A stretch of 64,000 bases of DNA from Diphasiastrum complanatum (GCA_029204225.1 CM055097.1:54904367-54968366), one strand, 5' to 3'. Positions 34,500 through 46,265 are shown, numbered from the stretch's first letter. Translations and numbers: made by a program. The notes: generated by a model not told the origin, from the letters alone.

Positions 34500-36935
34500 G
34501 AGAGCTTTGCGAATATTAATGAATTTTCCAGAAGGACTATGGTGTACTTTATAAAGAAGAAATTAGAAGCCTTCAACTGCTTCAAAATTTTCAAGGAGCG
34601 TGCAGAAAAGGAGATCGGATGGACGATCAAGGTTCTAAGGTCAGACAATGGTGGAGAATATATCTCTATCAAGTTTCAGGAGTACTGCCAAATCCAAGGC
34701 ATTGAGCAGCAATTCATCACTCCTTACAGTCCTCATTCTAATGGCTTAGCCGAGAGGAAGAACCGTACCCTGGTTGAATCAACCAAATGTATGCTAGCGC
34801 ATGCATCGCTTCCCAAGAGATTCTGGGTCGAAGTTATCTCCACTATAGCTTACATCCAGAACAGATGTTCGACCAAGGCCTTCTCAGGAAAGACACCCCA
34901 CGAGGTGTGGATAGACTCTAAGCCTTCTGTGAAGAACCTAAGAGTGTTTGGGTGCATTGCCTACGCGTAGATTCCAAAAGACACGAGGAGGAAATTGGAC
35001 TTCCAAGGTCTCAAGACCATCCTGATTGGATATACTTCATCTAATAATACATGCAAGCTGTATGATCTTGATACCCAACAAATCTTGTATAGCTGAGATA
35101 TAGTCTTTATCAAGGATCAGTTCGTCGACATCAAAGACAAGGATATTGCTCCAGAAGAACCTTCATCACCTGCCATTGACACAATTGTCCCAGCTTCTGG
35201 CTCAGGCGTATCTATTGTCGACCCACTTCTTGACAATGAATCAGACGAAGACGTTGCTGCTACCTAGCAACAAGTCTTAGGAATGGTTCATCAGTCGAAT
35301 CCTCCCAGAAGATCAAGCTGAGTGCGCACACAACCCACAAGGTATACTCCTGAGTCTGTATATCTCTTGATACAAGAACCGACGACAGTCGAAGAGGCAC
35401 TCAGTCAACTAGACTCTGAACTCTGGAGAGAAGCTATGGACAGAGAGTATTCCTCTCTGATCAAGAACCAGACATGGTCACTAGCCGAAGCTCCTATTGG
35501 TTGCAATATCATTGATTGCAAATGGATTTTCAAGATCAAATACAATGCCAATGGCAATTGATCGAAGGAAGGCAAGACTGGTAGCACGAGGATTCACTCA
35601 GATTCCCAACATCCACTACAGCGAGACTTTCAGTCCAGTAGTCAAGCATTCGTCGATCCAAATGCTCTTGTCTTATGCTACAGCTGCCGACCTAAAAGTA
35701 CATCAACTTGATGTACAAACAGCCTATTTGAATGGAGTTATACAAGAAGAAATCTACATGATCCAGCCCGAAAGATACGTTCTGGAAGGTATGAATAATC
35801 ATGTTTGTAAACTCCACAAAGCACTTTATGGCTTGAAACAGTTTGCCAGATCTTGGTTTTAGAGGATCAACACATTTCTCATCGACAAGGATTCAAACCA
35901 AGCACTACTAATTGCAACGTCTATTCCAAGTCAGTGCAACAATCCTTCATTATCATCACCTTATATGTGGATGATACGTTGCTTTTCAGCAAAAATGCCA
36001 ATTTGGTCAAGGATTCTAAGCAGATGCTGTTTTCAGAGTTCAACGTGACTGATCTGGGCAAAGCTCACTTCTATCTGGGCACTCAGATCCACAGAGACAG
36101 AGTGAGAAGACTGATTTACATCACTCAACAAAGGTATCTTCACAATGATACAATCTAATGAATTGTAAATTAGCTCACTCACCGATGGATCGAGGCCTGC
36201 ATTTGTCAAAGGACCAATATCCTCAGACCAAGCAGAAAGAGAAGCAGATGAGAGAGTATTCTTATCGATTAATACTTGGATCTCTCATGTATGCAATGGT
36301 CTGTACAAGACCAGATATCTCTTTTGCAGTAAGCTCACTCAGCCAATATATGGCTAATCTTGGCATTACCCATTGGAAGGCCTTCGTAAGAGTCATGACG
36401 TATATTTGAGAGTGCATCCGCTATGGAGATGTCAACAACGACAATCTTCATCAGCTCAGTGGATACTCTGATGCAAGCTAGGGAGGAGATGTAGACAATC
36501 GTAAATCCACATCTGGATTTACATTATTCTTCAACGACAATCCAATCTCATGGAACAGTCGTAAGCAAACCTCTATCGCACTTTCTTCTACGGAAGCAGA
36601 ATACATTGCTGCTTCTCAATCTATTAAGGAAGCGTTTTGGTTGAGAAATTTATTGTCATTAGTACGACCCCACAATTTTATTTCGTGATAATCAGAGTGC
36701 TATTGCCTTATCGGCCAACCCTAGATTTCACTCTAGGAGTAAGCACATTGAAATCAAATATCACTATATCAGGGGCAAAGTTTTCAACAAGGAGGTGAGC
36801 TTAATGTACTGTAGAACGCAAACATGGTTGCAGCTATATTCACGAAAGTATTAAGTGTTAATGCACACAACAAATTTTGTGCATTGCTTAGTCTGCAGAT
36901 CAAGGCATTCACGGATCCAGATTAAGGAGGGGGGG
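34500..36935 (+). pseudogene. Degenerate Copia pol with 3' end
   Basis: The plus-strand reading covers integrase (IKVLRSDNGGEYISIKF, HSNGLAERKNRTLVES, about 34630-34790), the KNLRVFGCIAYA end, and a stop-rich linker. RT follows (IIDCKWIFKIKYNANGN, VHQLDVQTAYLNGVIQEEIY, LYGLKQFARSWF, ITLYVDDTLLFS; about 35500-36100), then RNase H (GYSDAS, KSTSGFTLFF, SSTEAEYIAASQS; about 36450-36640). Stops replace expected residues at several points (TGA for Arg, TAG for Gln or Trp), and there are at least three frameshifts. Gag, protease and the first integrase Asp are missing. It belongs to a Copia family different from the one at 18.7-24.7 kb. Confidence 0.9.
36924..36935 (+). other. Polypurine tract
   Basis: AAGGAGGGGGGG (with TT before it) directly precedes TGTTGG, the start of the 3' LTR. 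Confidence 0.75.
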
Positions 36936-37470
36936 TGTTGGATTTATCTCTTCTACTCTCCTAAATCCCATTTTAATCTATCTCCATTCATGTTGCATTT
37001 TTACTCATGTTTTCGCACAGTCTGCATATTTACATGCAAAATAAGACAGATGGATAAAACGCAATTGTCTGCATAAATACAAGTAAATTTTCACAGGCAA
37101 AAAAAAAGACAAAAACGTGATATTGTATTTTTACACGTGTTTTTGTGACAGTCGAAAAAGTGACACTGCCTTACAAAATGTCATAGGTGCTCTAGGAAAA
37201 GCGAAGGCACCCTATAAATAAAACCCTAAGGCATTTCGTCAGAGTGACGCATTTTTCGCATCTTCACCAACATTCATTTTAGCAAAGGCTGACGTCACGG
37301 CCCTTTCACGCTCATCCCATACAACTATGCTAACGATTTTGACAACGACAGTAGCCACCCACGATCTCTTATAGACATCACATCCACTTTGTACTTTCTT
37401 CATCTGCACACCTATAACATTGTGTATATATATTGAATACCATTTGCATATTCAAGAATCATGTGATGAA
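36936..37470 (+). repeat. 3' LTR of the decayed Copia
   Basis: It begins TGTTGGATTTATCTC right after the polypurine tract. A TATAAATA promoter-like box lies at 37213-37220. The end is not resolved and could extend to about 37680, because no 5' LTR partner was identified. A short inverted repeat, GTAGAGCACA with TTGTGCTCTAC, lies beyond at about 37595-37637. Confidence 0.6.
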
Positions 37471-37805
37471 TGAACAAGTGTGTGTAAAATTATAGCATCA
37501 GAAGCTTATCAGAGATAGACGAAGTAGATGCCTTGCGCATTGATTCTTTATAGTCAGTAATAGGCTTCATTCCTTTCACAGATTGAATTAGCTTTGTAGA
37601 GCACACGGTTTCGTCCGCTATTGTCTTGTGCTCTACCGCATTATTGACGTGTATATTTTGCTATACTTAATCTGATAACATCCCTTTTGTTCTACGTTCA
37701 GATTTGTGTCAATGTTGCTATGCTTATTTTTCATTCTGTCTGACTTTCTTGTTGCTCAATCTGGTAATCTGTTCTTAGCGAGTTATTATTAGTCTAGTCG
37801 TTGAT

Positions 37806-37894
37806 GACTAATATTTAGTCTTGCCTTTCGCGAATCATTCGCGACTGATTATCAGTCGAGCTCTTTGCGAATCATTCGCGACAAATAATTTGTC
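37806..37894. repeat. Run of consecutive palindromes
   Basis: Five palindromes lie nearly end to end: GACTAATATTTAGTC (37806-37820), TCGCGAATCATTCGCGA (37828-37844), GACTGATTATCAGTC (37843-37857), GCGAATCATTCGC (37867-37879) and GACAAATAATTTGTC (37880-37894). Two types alternate, GAC...GTC 15-mers and GCGAATCATTCGC cores. Confidence 0.85.
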
Positions 37895-38159
37895 TAGCTG
37901 TTGGCGACAAATTCTGATGTTTGGCTACGTAATCAGAACGATCGTGATTTCTATCACTAATATCCTGTTCGTTTCTGATAGGTGTAGTCATGCTTAGGAA
38001 AAGAGTAATATAGCTCATTCCGCTATGCACGAACACTTTCTGTTCAAATTCGTTTCTTGTTCGAGTTTCGAGTTCGTTTCTTTTCGTGTTCATTTTCTTT
38101 TCGAGCTATTTTTGTTTCTCACACACGACACACCCTCTTTCTCCAACAAGAAGAAAACG

Positions 38160-39818
38160 GACAAGATTAGAGTTTGTCAAGATTTTAGGAAACAAAATGC
38201 TGCTACAGGAAAGGATTATCATCCTCTGCCTTAAACAGTCAATAGCAGAAGCCACTGGAGTTAGACCTCCAAATTGGGCGTGAAGCACTAGGAATGATTT
38301 TGAAGAAATTTAGACATTATCTTTTAGGATACCCTTTCGTTTTTCACGTAGATCACTACACATTGAAACATTTAGTGAATATACCTGATCTTTCGGATAG
38401 GGTAGCTAGATGGGTATTGTTATTAAATGAGTTTAATTATGAAGTAGAATTAAGAAGAGACAAGGATCATCAAAATGCTGATTATATATCCCGCCTCCAA
38501 ATGAAAAATCAGTTTGATCCCCTGAATTTTTGGATGAATATATAATGTGTATTCAATCGGAAACATCAATTTATATAGACATTATTAACTTTTTACAGGA
38601 CCAGATTTATCCTGAACATTTTAATAAACAACAAAAAACTGTTTTCCTTTCAAAAGTTGGACCTTATACGATTATAAATAAAATATTGTATAAATTAGGA
38701 ACTGACGATAGCCTCCGCCGATGTTTAGAACCAATCGAGACGACTGCTGTAATAAGTGCATTACATGAGGAAGATTTAGGAGGTCACTATGCTCTCAAAA
38801 ATACTACAAGAAAGATCCTTAATGCTAAATATTGGTGGCCTACCGTCTATAGAGATGTTAAATTATTCATTAAATAATGTGATGCATGTCAGAGGATGGG
38901 GAAACCCAGCTTCGCGACGCATTGGCTGCTTACTCCAATTATTCCCTTAGTTTTGAGAAGTGGGGGATAGATTTTGTAGGGCCTATCAAACCGATCATGT
39001 GTAAAACTCGTCGACGTTACATTCTCGTTGCTACGGACTATACTACCAAGATGGTAGAGGCCGAAGCCACAATTAAAAATGATGCTAAGATTGTAGCAAA
39101 GTTTTTGTTCCAAAACATTATCACACAATATGGATGTCTCTTAGAACTCATTAGCAATAGGGGAACCCATTTTCTCAATCAGACTATGGAGGCCATGTTG
39201 TCATACTTTTCTATTATACATCGCCAAACCACTCCATATAATCCAAAAGCGAATGGGCTTATGGAGCGGGCAAACGGAATTTCGTGTAAAATTTTGAATA
39301 AAGTAACGGAAACACATTTTTCTGATTGGGATCAGAAGTTACCATCTATGTTATGGGCATACAGAACTGCTGAAAAGATCACAACTAGGCAGACTCCATA
39401 CTATCTTGTGTATGGAATGCATCCCATATTACCAATAGAATTCGAAGTTCTGACGTTTCGCATTAGTAATGAAGAGCGAATGGATGAACACGATAGTCTC
39501 CGGGAGCGAATGATATCTTTGACGCAACTGGAGGATGATCATTGTCTTTCATTAATCGAGATTGAACGAGTTCAGAATAAAAAAAAAAAGGAAATTTTCG
39601 ACCAATCTATTAAAAAAATAAAAATGACACGAGGGGACTACGTGCTTCTGTATGATAACAGACACTTTTTGTTTCCTGGAAAATTACATGCCAGATGGAT
39701 GGGATCTTACAAAGTCATAGAAGTTTTTACCAATGGATCACTTCATTTAGCCGATCTTGAAGGACATTTACTTGATACTCGAGTAAATGGCTCAAGGGTG
39801 AAGCACTACTATGACTAA
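38160..39818 (+). pseudogene. Degenerate Ty3/Gypsy pol (RT scrap, RNase H, integrase)
   Basis: An RT scrap (KIRVCQDFRKQNAATGKDYH, about 38163-38230) is followed after a deletion by RNase H (KFRHYLLGYPFVFHVDHYTL, ARWVLLLNEFNYEVELRRD; 38300-38500). The integrase zinc-binding region (ALHEEDLGGHYALKNTTRKI, YWWPTVYRDVKLFIK, stop, CDACQRMG; 38755-38900) and the catalytic core (WGIDFVGPI, ILVATDYTTKMVEAE, NPKANGLMERANG) follow. The C-terminus runs to TGAC...TAA at 39818 (GDYVLLYDNRHFLFPGKLHA). A frameshift lies near 38930. The second catalytic aspartate is Asn in ISNRGTHF, where SDRGTHF is usual, so the integrase would be dead even if the frame were open. Confidence 0.9.
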
Positions 39819-39829
39819 TTTCTGATACT

Positions 39830-40450
39830 ATTCACATTTTATCCATTTTTTAGAGAACCCGTCATCTTTGGTCCAATAATTTCCACCGAAGTTTGCGAAA
39901 TTTGCGATACTTGCACCTTCGCATTCTTCGCCCATATGTGTTGTAACGAAATTTGTGACACTGTTCACATTTCATCCAACCAACATTTTTTTGTCAATTC
40001 ATTACCTTCGCAAAATGTGCGAAAAAGATGACACTTTCGATATGTTTGTATTTTTTCACTGCATTTTTTGCAAAAATGCCGACACTTTCGCTCACTATAT
40101 TCCTTGCAAAAAAGCCGACACCATTTTGGAATATGGTATATTAAGTAGATCCACCATTTTTGGGAACATGGAAATTGCGACACTTTAACCTTTGCATTTT
40201 TCGGGATTTACCTTTGTTCCATCTTTGACCTTCGGGAAATTTGCAAAAAAATATAATATTTTGCTAGCATGTTGCATATTTTGTTACTTACCTTTGTTTT
40301 CCATCATGTTTTCATGTCACCGGCACATTGAAAATATGCGAAAAACCCGACACTTTTGTATTTTTTGCCGATACATTTTTTTGCCATACATTTTCACGAA
40401 GAAAGCGACAGTCTTCGCTTCCAATATCACATACATTGTTTCATAGATTG
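39830..40450. repeat. LTR-like sequence with a recurring GCGAAA/GACACT motif
   Basis: This stretch after the Gypsy pol stop is probably its 3' untranslated region or LTR. It repeats a word pair of the type TGCGAAAAA(n)GACACTTTCG at about 40018-40040, 40068-40092, 40105-40125, 40337-40360 and 40397-40418, with variants. The same word pair appears in the LTR-like sequences near 34060-34165 and 37140-37160. No gene is visible through 40870. Confidence 0.6.
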
Positions 40451-40877
40451 TGTATATTATTTATTTTCGCAGTTCAATACTCACAAATATCGAATTGAAC
40501 TTTTGCAAACTGAGCGAAGCATTTGTGTATTTTGTTTATTTTTCATTTATTTATTTATTTGTTTTTTTAGGTCTAGATATTTATTTTTGAGTCTGTACCT
40601 TCAAAACAAAGGACGCGCTTTCATTAACTATTTGTCTAATCCGCTGATATATCATCAATATGCCAAAAATCTCAAATACTTTTGTTTTTTTGCCACCTCT
40701 TTTCCATCACTCTTGTTCTCTGATTTCGTAAACTTCTACGATCAAGCTCTCTTCTGCCATCGCTAGTTTACCACTACTATTGTCATGGCGATTGTGTTCA
40801 AAACGCACCCAAAGCCAGTCTTACCAGTTTTACAACCATTAGTTATATGAGCATAGATTGAAGGACTTCTTTAATTC

Positions 40878-41716
40878 GATCCATCAATAATCCTTACGGA
40901 TGTGTGCCATGAGCTGATCCAGAATCTGAACAAGACAGAGGAAGGACATATTTCCACCATTGTCCAGAATCAAGAGATCATTATTACAGAAGGATTTTAC
41001 TGTCGTGCCTAAGGTTTGCCTATGGACGGTAGTATGTCTGTTACAAAGCCCGACTTTATCACTGAGAGCAGAGTTTTTCAATAAGAAGCTTATCTCGAGA
41101 AAAGGTGATATAAACTCTCTTATATCAGAGACCCCAATCTCAAAAGCTTTGTGCGATTTGCTCTTGCTTCTATATTCTTACGGGAGCAAGAGTATACCAT
41201 TTCTAACATGAATATGGGATACCTATTGAGAACCCTGAACGAAGAACCCATTGCCTTCGGACATATTGCTTTCAAGCAATTTTGTAAATCAGTAAAGATC
41301 AATCGGTTTCCCAGACTTGGTTTGAAGTTTGGTATTCTATGTATGCATGCCAGTGTGTTAACCGTGCAGGAAGATATCAGAATTGCACCGATGCTGCTAG
41401 AGTTAGCCCCTTCAGTTGAGGTTGATTCTCAAATGCAAGTATCAAAGGCAACCACTACAAAGATGGCATCATCATCATCAAGCCAACACCAAGGGAGCTC
41501 GGTGATGATGTCTTTTCCGTCATCACAATATAAGCCGCCTTCCAGTGCAGAAAGGAGCCGAGAAGCGGAAGAAAAAACAGAAAATGTTGCTGAGTAGGAG
41601 CAGAACCAAGAAGATATCCAACAGGAGCCAGCACAAGAAGAAGAATGAATTCTTAATATTCAACAGGAAAGTGAAAGGATGCCGATGTACCAGTCCTCGA
41701 TGAAGAATTATATGTG
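40878..41716 (+). pseudogene. Retroelement-like reading frame with stops, unknown
   Basis: One plus-strand frame stays sensible across 40878-41716 despite stops at about 41011, 41081, 41106, 41596, 41646 and at the end. It reads VCHELIQNLNKTEEGHIST, SFVRFALASIFLREQEYTIS, NMGYLLRTLNEEPIAFGHIA and FPRLGLKFGILCMHASV. It then becomes a Ser-rich and Glu/Gln-rich tail. The pattern of a helical block with pI-x-G-x-I followed by fP-x-L-x-x-x-x-C-x-x-A resembles an extra ORF carried by some plant Gypsy (Athila-like) elements, but the match is from memory and weak. Each stop could be a point mutation, so this was probably one long ORF. Confidence 0.4.
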
Positions 41717-41799
41717 AAGACTTTTGGTACATTGTTGTCAGACACACAGACAACCATTCAACATTTTGTCATATGACTCCATTTGAGCAAACCTAATTC

Positions 41800-42155
41800 A
41801 GAAACATGTAGAGCTGAAATGAATCAAGGTTGATCTTCTTGTGTTCCATTCCAGAACGAAACACATCACGATCAAGTATCACTTGATCAAGGATCTAATT
41901 GAAAAGAAGATGTAACAGACCACCTTCATCGGAACGAAAGACATGGTTGTTGACATCTTCACCAAAGCCCTGGACAAAGGACTTTTTGAGAGACAAAGGA
42001 GCAGTCTTGGGATCGTAAAGCTATCATGCTTTGAGAGGGAGCTGAAGAAACAAAACGTTTCTGTTTACAAAGCTTTGCTAGCTTTCAGCTCTCTGTCTGA
42101 TGAAAATGTTCACGAACACGAAAGTCAAGAGACACAAAACACGAAAGATTCGTGA
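41800..42155 (+). pseudogene. Copia RNase H C-terminal fragment
   Basis: The frame reads KHITIKYHLIKDLIEKKM, stop, QTTFIGTKDMVVDIFTKALD and KGLFERQRSSLGIVKL. This is the end of Copia RNase H, where SKHIEI-x-YH, ADIFTKPL and the LG-x-V block are typical. A charged tail runs to TGA at 42153-42155. It has no RT upstream, only the Athila-like frame, so it is a separate truncated insertion. Confidence 0.8.
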
Positions 42156-42373
42156 ACACCTGACGAGAAGCCACGAACATGAAAGATTTGCGAACGAGAA
42201 TCTTTTGCAGTCCAACACAAGAAAGTCAGACGATGGAAACGAAACCAATGACGCGACACAAAAAACATCGTAAAATTTTTTTTTCTGCCCTCACGCTCCA
42301 TGAAGGACCAACAAATTCATACAAGTATCCAGAAGTATAGGTGTTTTATCTGATGGCATGACGTCAGCAGATA

Positions 42374-42681
42374 CACTCTAGGTCGTGGCTAATTTGCCAC
42401 TCTTGTAATTTTCTGATTAGTTTTAGATGCTTAATTACTCTAATCTGAAAGGTTACACAGATCGACTATATACTTACTAGATGATACTTGATATATGCGA
42501 ACATATAGATAGATGTATGAAGAGAGTCTGATGCTAGTAAGCAATCAAGACGAAAAATACAGACACAAAGTCCACCTGCGAGCGAGACAAGTTTTGTAAG
42601 CAGGATCCATAGGATCCACAAGTCCGCTAGTAAGCGAGACATCCACTCGTAAGAGAACTGTATTTCTCTCACGCCAACACA
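42374..42681 (-). repeat. Inverted LTR copy related to 812-1061
   Basis: On the minus strand this resembles the LTR end at 812-1061 over about 240 bp, with shared blocks TTAGCCACGACCTAGAG and TTACTAGCGGACTTGTGGAT. The similarity stops exactly where the other copy enters its PBS, which supports the LTR boundary. No PBS or polypurine tract flanks it, so it may be a solo LTR or a broken end. A TG start (TGTTGGCGTGAGAG) at 42681 is possible. Confidence 0.6.
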
Positions 42682-42740
42682 CTGCGTGGATCTGCATGCA
42701 GTGCTTGAAGAATCAGAGAAAAATCAATAGATGATCTTGT

Positions 42741-44952
42741 TCAATTGTTGATGCATGCTTGAGATTGAGCAAACTGATTTTTTGTTTCTCGAAAAAGTCC
42801 ATGTTGATCAAACTCATCAAAAAAATGATAAGCGGCTTGAATACTTGATTGCAAAAAGTTTAATGAGGCAAATGGATCAATCTCACAATGTTCTCTTTGT
42901 GCCTTTTGTTCTTCTAGCATGGACTTCAAGAGAGACAACACAACAAGCTTGATTTGAGTCGATGTAATGTTAAGCAAAAATCGAACTTCTTCAAGAGACA
43001 GCCATGAAACTAAATTTGAAAATAGTTTTTCCCATAATAATATAATGCATGATTTGTTACATTTGATTTTAAACTGGTGCTGAAAGCTTATATCATTAAT
43101 ATTAGCTACGCATTGCTCCGTTTCATTGGATGCCTTAACATAACTATGAAAATCATATGTGTGTCTGATTAATGACATGTTTGGCTTTGGCGCATACGAT
43201 TCCTCGACAATGCATTGAAGCACTGGTAAAGAAAATGCCTTCTTGTGGCTCAACCTCTTAGAAAAGCAACTAAACATTTGATTAATTTGATCGTGGGTAT
43301 GTCCTACCAACAAAAATTCTATTTTTTATTTTTTTTCTCTACTAGCATAGACAAATATGCCAAAATAGTTTGGTTTTTATTTTTCCTAGCAGTGTTGTCA
43401 AATTGCAAATAAAGTATTTCTGAAAGATTTTCATCAAATTTGCAAAACATCGTATGTACAATGGTGATCGTCAAATTTGGATCGTTTTGAACATTGGGAT
43501 AATGAAAAAAGACCTTGGATTCCAAAGTGCCATTAAACACAAGTGCTCCAATGAGATGAACATGAATAAAATCTGTCTCGTTTAAATTCTCGGGCACTCT
43601 GACAAAATGAGACAACATTGTTTTCTTCTAATCAATGTCATCAATAACAAGGCCCAGATACTTTTGTGGTCATTCCAAACATTTCTTTCGGTGCTTGGCC
43701 AACTTTTGCCTTTCAACTGTTTGTTGATCTCTGTGTACTTGAAGGGCTTTTGCAGCATCCACTGAAAATACAATGAATTTATTTGATAGAATAAAGATAC
43801 CATAATGATATTAAAATACATTACAGCTTAAATTTATTTCAAAACATAAAGTATAATTAAAATAAAAGACAAATCTGATCAATATTTACCTTTCTCATCA
43901 TTGGTTTTTGCAAGTTGTTTTGCAGACTTTAATAACTCGCAAGTGGAGCATACTGTCATTCGTGATTTTTTCGGAATCTTAACCAGTCCAAAATCTCTTT
44001 TCCAAATTCTAAGAAAATATGAGTAACTCAAATAGGAAACATTTTTTGTTTTGGCAAACTCTTTGTACATAAAAAATATCTCTAATTTTGTAAAATTATC
44101 CGACAAGTGAAAATATAAGGAATTAGGCAATTTCTCTCCATGCACATCTATGAAATGCATTAGCCAAGCAGTTGCATTCAAAGCATCTGGAGAAACAATT
44201 GTTGAAGCCGTGAGTTGCCGATTGCGTGAACTGCAAACATCCAAAGCATTTAAAAAATATGAATAGGAGTTTTTGTCCGGTCTCACTGTTGCACACAAAT
44301 AATAAATTTTTTGATCCTTCGTAAAAATAAGTTTGATCTTAATTCTTCAATTTCTTGTATTTTTCGTTTTGTTTGGAGTCTGATTTGTAAATTGAACCTG
44401 TGACACTTGTAGGTGCTTGAACTGATTGAGAAGGTGTTGGAATTTCTTGACTCCGAACCTTGCTCCAACCTCAAGACATTCTGGACCCTCAGAATGCTCT
44501 GAATTTTCAGTAAATATAGCCCTTTTAGACTTAACACGACAAACATCACTTTGAGTAGGTCTCCTACGAACATGTAAAAAGCTTGAACGTCGAGGATCAA
44601 CAGACTTACGCAGGGATCAGTAACCGAGTGAATTGAAGCTTGTGAATCATCACTCAGTGATTCAACAATGTTCTAATTGTGCAGAGCCTGTATCTGAAGA
44701 GGAGGACGAGGTCAAAACATTTGACACAAGTTGAGTTACAAGTGTCATTTCTTGAAAAGTACTTACACGAGGAATTTCAGAAGATAAACGGGTGAATGAT
44801 AATGATGCCACATCATTTACGGAAACATGTTGAGAATCAGGAGTGGCTTTATAAAAAAAGCTATCATTGAAAATTTCAGATGAAGATGTTGCAGTTGTTG
44901 CAACATATTGAGTTACAACTACTGGAATGGAAGAGATAGAACTAGTTGACAT
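42741..44952 (-). pseudogene. DDE-transposase-like gene, copy A (decayed)
   Basis: Read from 44952 down, a Ser/Thr-rich N-terminus (MSTSSISSIPVVV) is followed by a basic segment (RRPTQSDVCRVKSKRAIF). Then comes a domain with VSYLSYSYFLRIWKRDFG and a CxxC motif (TVCSTCELL), ending at a GT donor at 43889. A 128-bp phase-1 intron (43889-43762, acceptor TTGTATTTTCAG) restores the frame into VDAAKALQVHRDQQTVERQK. The DDE-like core has IDDID, stop, KKT (about 43640), LQFDNTARKNKN (about 43390) and FLLVGHTHDQINQMF (about 43320-43270). Two in-frame stops (TGA for Arg, TAG for Gln) and an A-tract frameshift near 43325 disable it. Copy B on the other strand lies at 57.7-60.5 kb. The family resembles proteins I recall as DUF7869-containing, but that label needs an HMM search. 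Confidence 0.6.
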
Positions 44953-45205
44953 CGTAAGCTTAAAAAAAAATTAACTAAAACTTATACTAAGCATAGACTC
45001 CAAAAAAACAGTTGACACATAAAACTAAACGTGCTTCACAAACTTAACATTATCCTATGTTGGTCATAGAACAAATAAAAAGCTATGCGAATCTCAATAG
45101 ACTTGAACACGGAAAATAGCTAAATGCAAATAAGAAACAAGCCTAGAAATAAAATAGTCAATTAAAATCGGAAACGGCCATGCCTTAAATACTATATGGG
45201 CGCAT

Positions 45206-45258
45206 CCTTAGGGTTAGGGTCAACCTAGGATAAGGTCTAGATTAGGTTTAGGTTTAGG
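45206..45258. repeat. Short degenerate telomere-like repeat
   Basis: CCTTAGGGTTAGGGTC (45205-45220) and TTAGGTTTAGGTTTAGG (45242-45258) are telomere-like words (plant TTTAGGG). On the strand coding for the DDE-like gene at 42.7-45.0 kb they read as C-rich repeats, 250-300 bp upstream of its start. Confidence 0.7.
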
Positions 45259-45321
45259 CAAGCACAGTACCGACATAAGCCCATGAGGTCGGCGTGAGGC
45301 GGGTTAAGCCACGTTAACTCA

Positions 45322-45440
45322 GTTTCGGCGCAAACTCCAGGTTGGCATGAGGCTTGAGGCAGGAGTCCAAGAAAAAAAAATGCGCAAACTCTGGATTGGC
45401 GTGTGGCGTGAGGCGAGAGTCCCAGAAAAAAAGTTATTTA
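45322..45440. repeat. Tandem duplication (two units)
   Basis: A unit GGCGCAAACTCCAGGTTGGC, then ATGAGGCTTGAGGCAGGAGTC and an A run, is followed at about 45381 by a second copy with a few substitutions. Confidence 0.75.
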
Positions 45441-45603
45441 AGGACCCTAGTCAGAGCATAACTCACCTCATTTGCGAATTCATGAAGCACACATGCTGCC
45501 AGAGCTCTCGTTGCGACAAATCACGGATTCGTATAGTTATTTGCATATGTTCCTGTGCACACATTCCTTCATGGTAAGATTCATGTCATTTCTAAACTCC
45601 TTT

Positions 45604-45974
45604 CTATGCTTAGCATGGGTAACAAGTTATTGCAACTACTGAATATTCATTTTCTTAAGAGAGTTTCACTTCCTATAACCTAGGTTACCTATGCTCAACA
45701 TAGGTGGTCTCCTGACTCTCCTCCTATCACCTATGCTTAGCATAGCATGTCCCCGTGATGTTTTGCTTCTTACTTCTTATCTGACCTATGCTCAGATAGG
45801 TGGTCTCTCGGGTAATCTCCTACCACCTATGCTCAGCATAGGATGTCTTCGCGCCCCTGACTCTCACCTATGCTGAGAGGTGTCGCCTCTTCGATCCTCT
45901 TCTCACTTACGCTCAGCATAGGTGGTCTCTCCATCTTCTTTGCGCCCCTGACTCTGACCTATGCTCAGCATAGG
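45604..45974. repeat. Cluster of the 17-bp palindrome CCTATGCTNAGCATAGG
   Basis: Eight copies lie in 370 bp: 45604-45619, 45688-45704, 45730-45746, 45785-45800, 45826-45842, 45867-45880, 45906-45922 and 45958-45974. The copies at 45826 and 45958 are perfect; the others have one to four changes. Further copies lie at 46661-46677 and 46743-46759, inside the intron of the downstream gene, and a weaker one near 44983-44997. Spacers also repeat (GGTGGTCTC, GCGCCCCTGACTCT), so part of the cluster arose by tandem duplication. Confidence 0.9.
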
Positions 45975-46265
45975 TCAGGACTCGTATTCCTCAGTTGTTG
46001 CAAGTCTCAACTTCTCAAAAGTGAAAATTATGAGACATTTTTGCAAGAATATGTGCTTCTCCTTGGTCTCAGATACTTGTAAAACATGTGAATCTATTAT
46101 TAAATTTTATAGAAATGACATATTTTATTAGTAATTTTTAGAGATTTTAGTCTAAAAGTGCTTATCTTTTTTAAGTTTTTAATATTTTTATTCAGATCAT
46201 GTTTGAAATTTTACTAAAGAACTATCTTCTTTGCAGATTGTCTCCTCTTTTGGCTAATCTTCAAA

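Noticed and set aside
45604-45974. Bacterial-type operator array
   Set aside because: The context is plant DNA with introns and retrotransposons, so the palindromes are reported only as dyad repeats with unknown partner.
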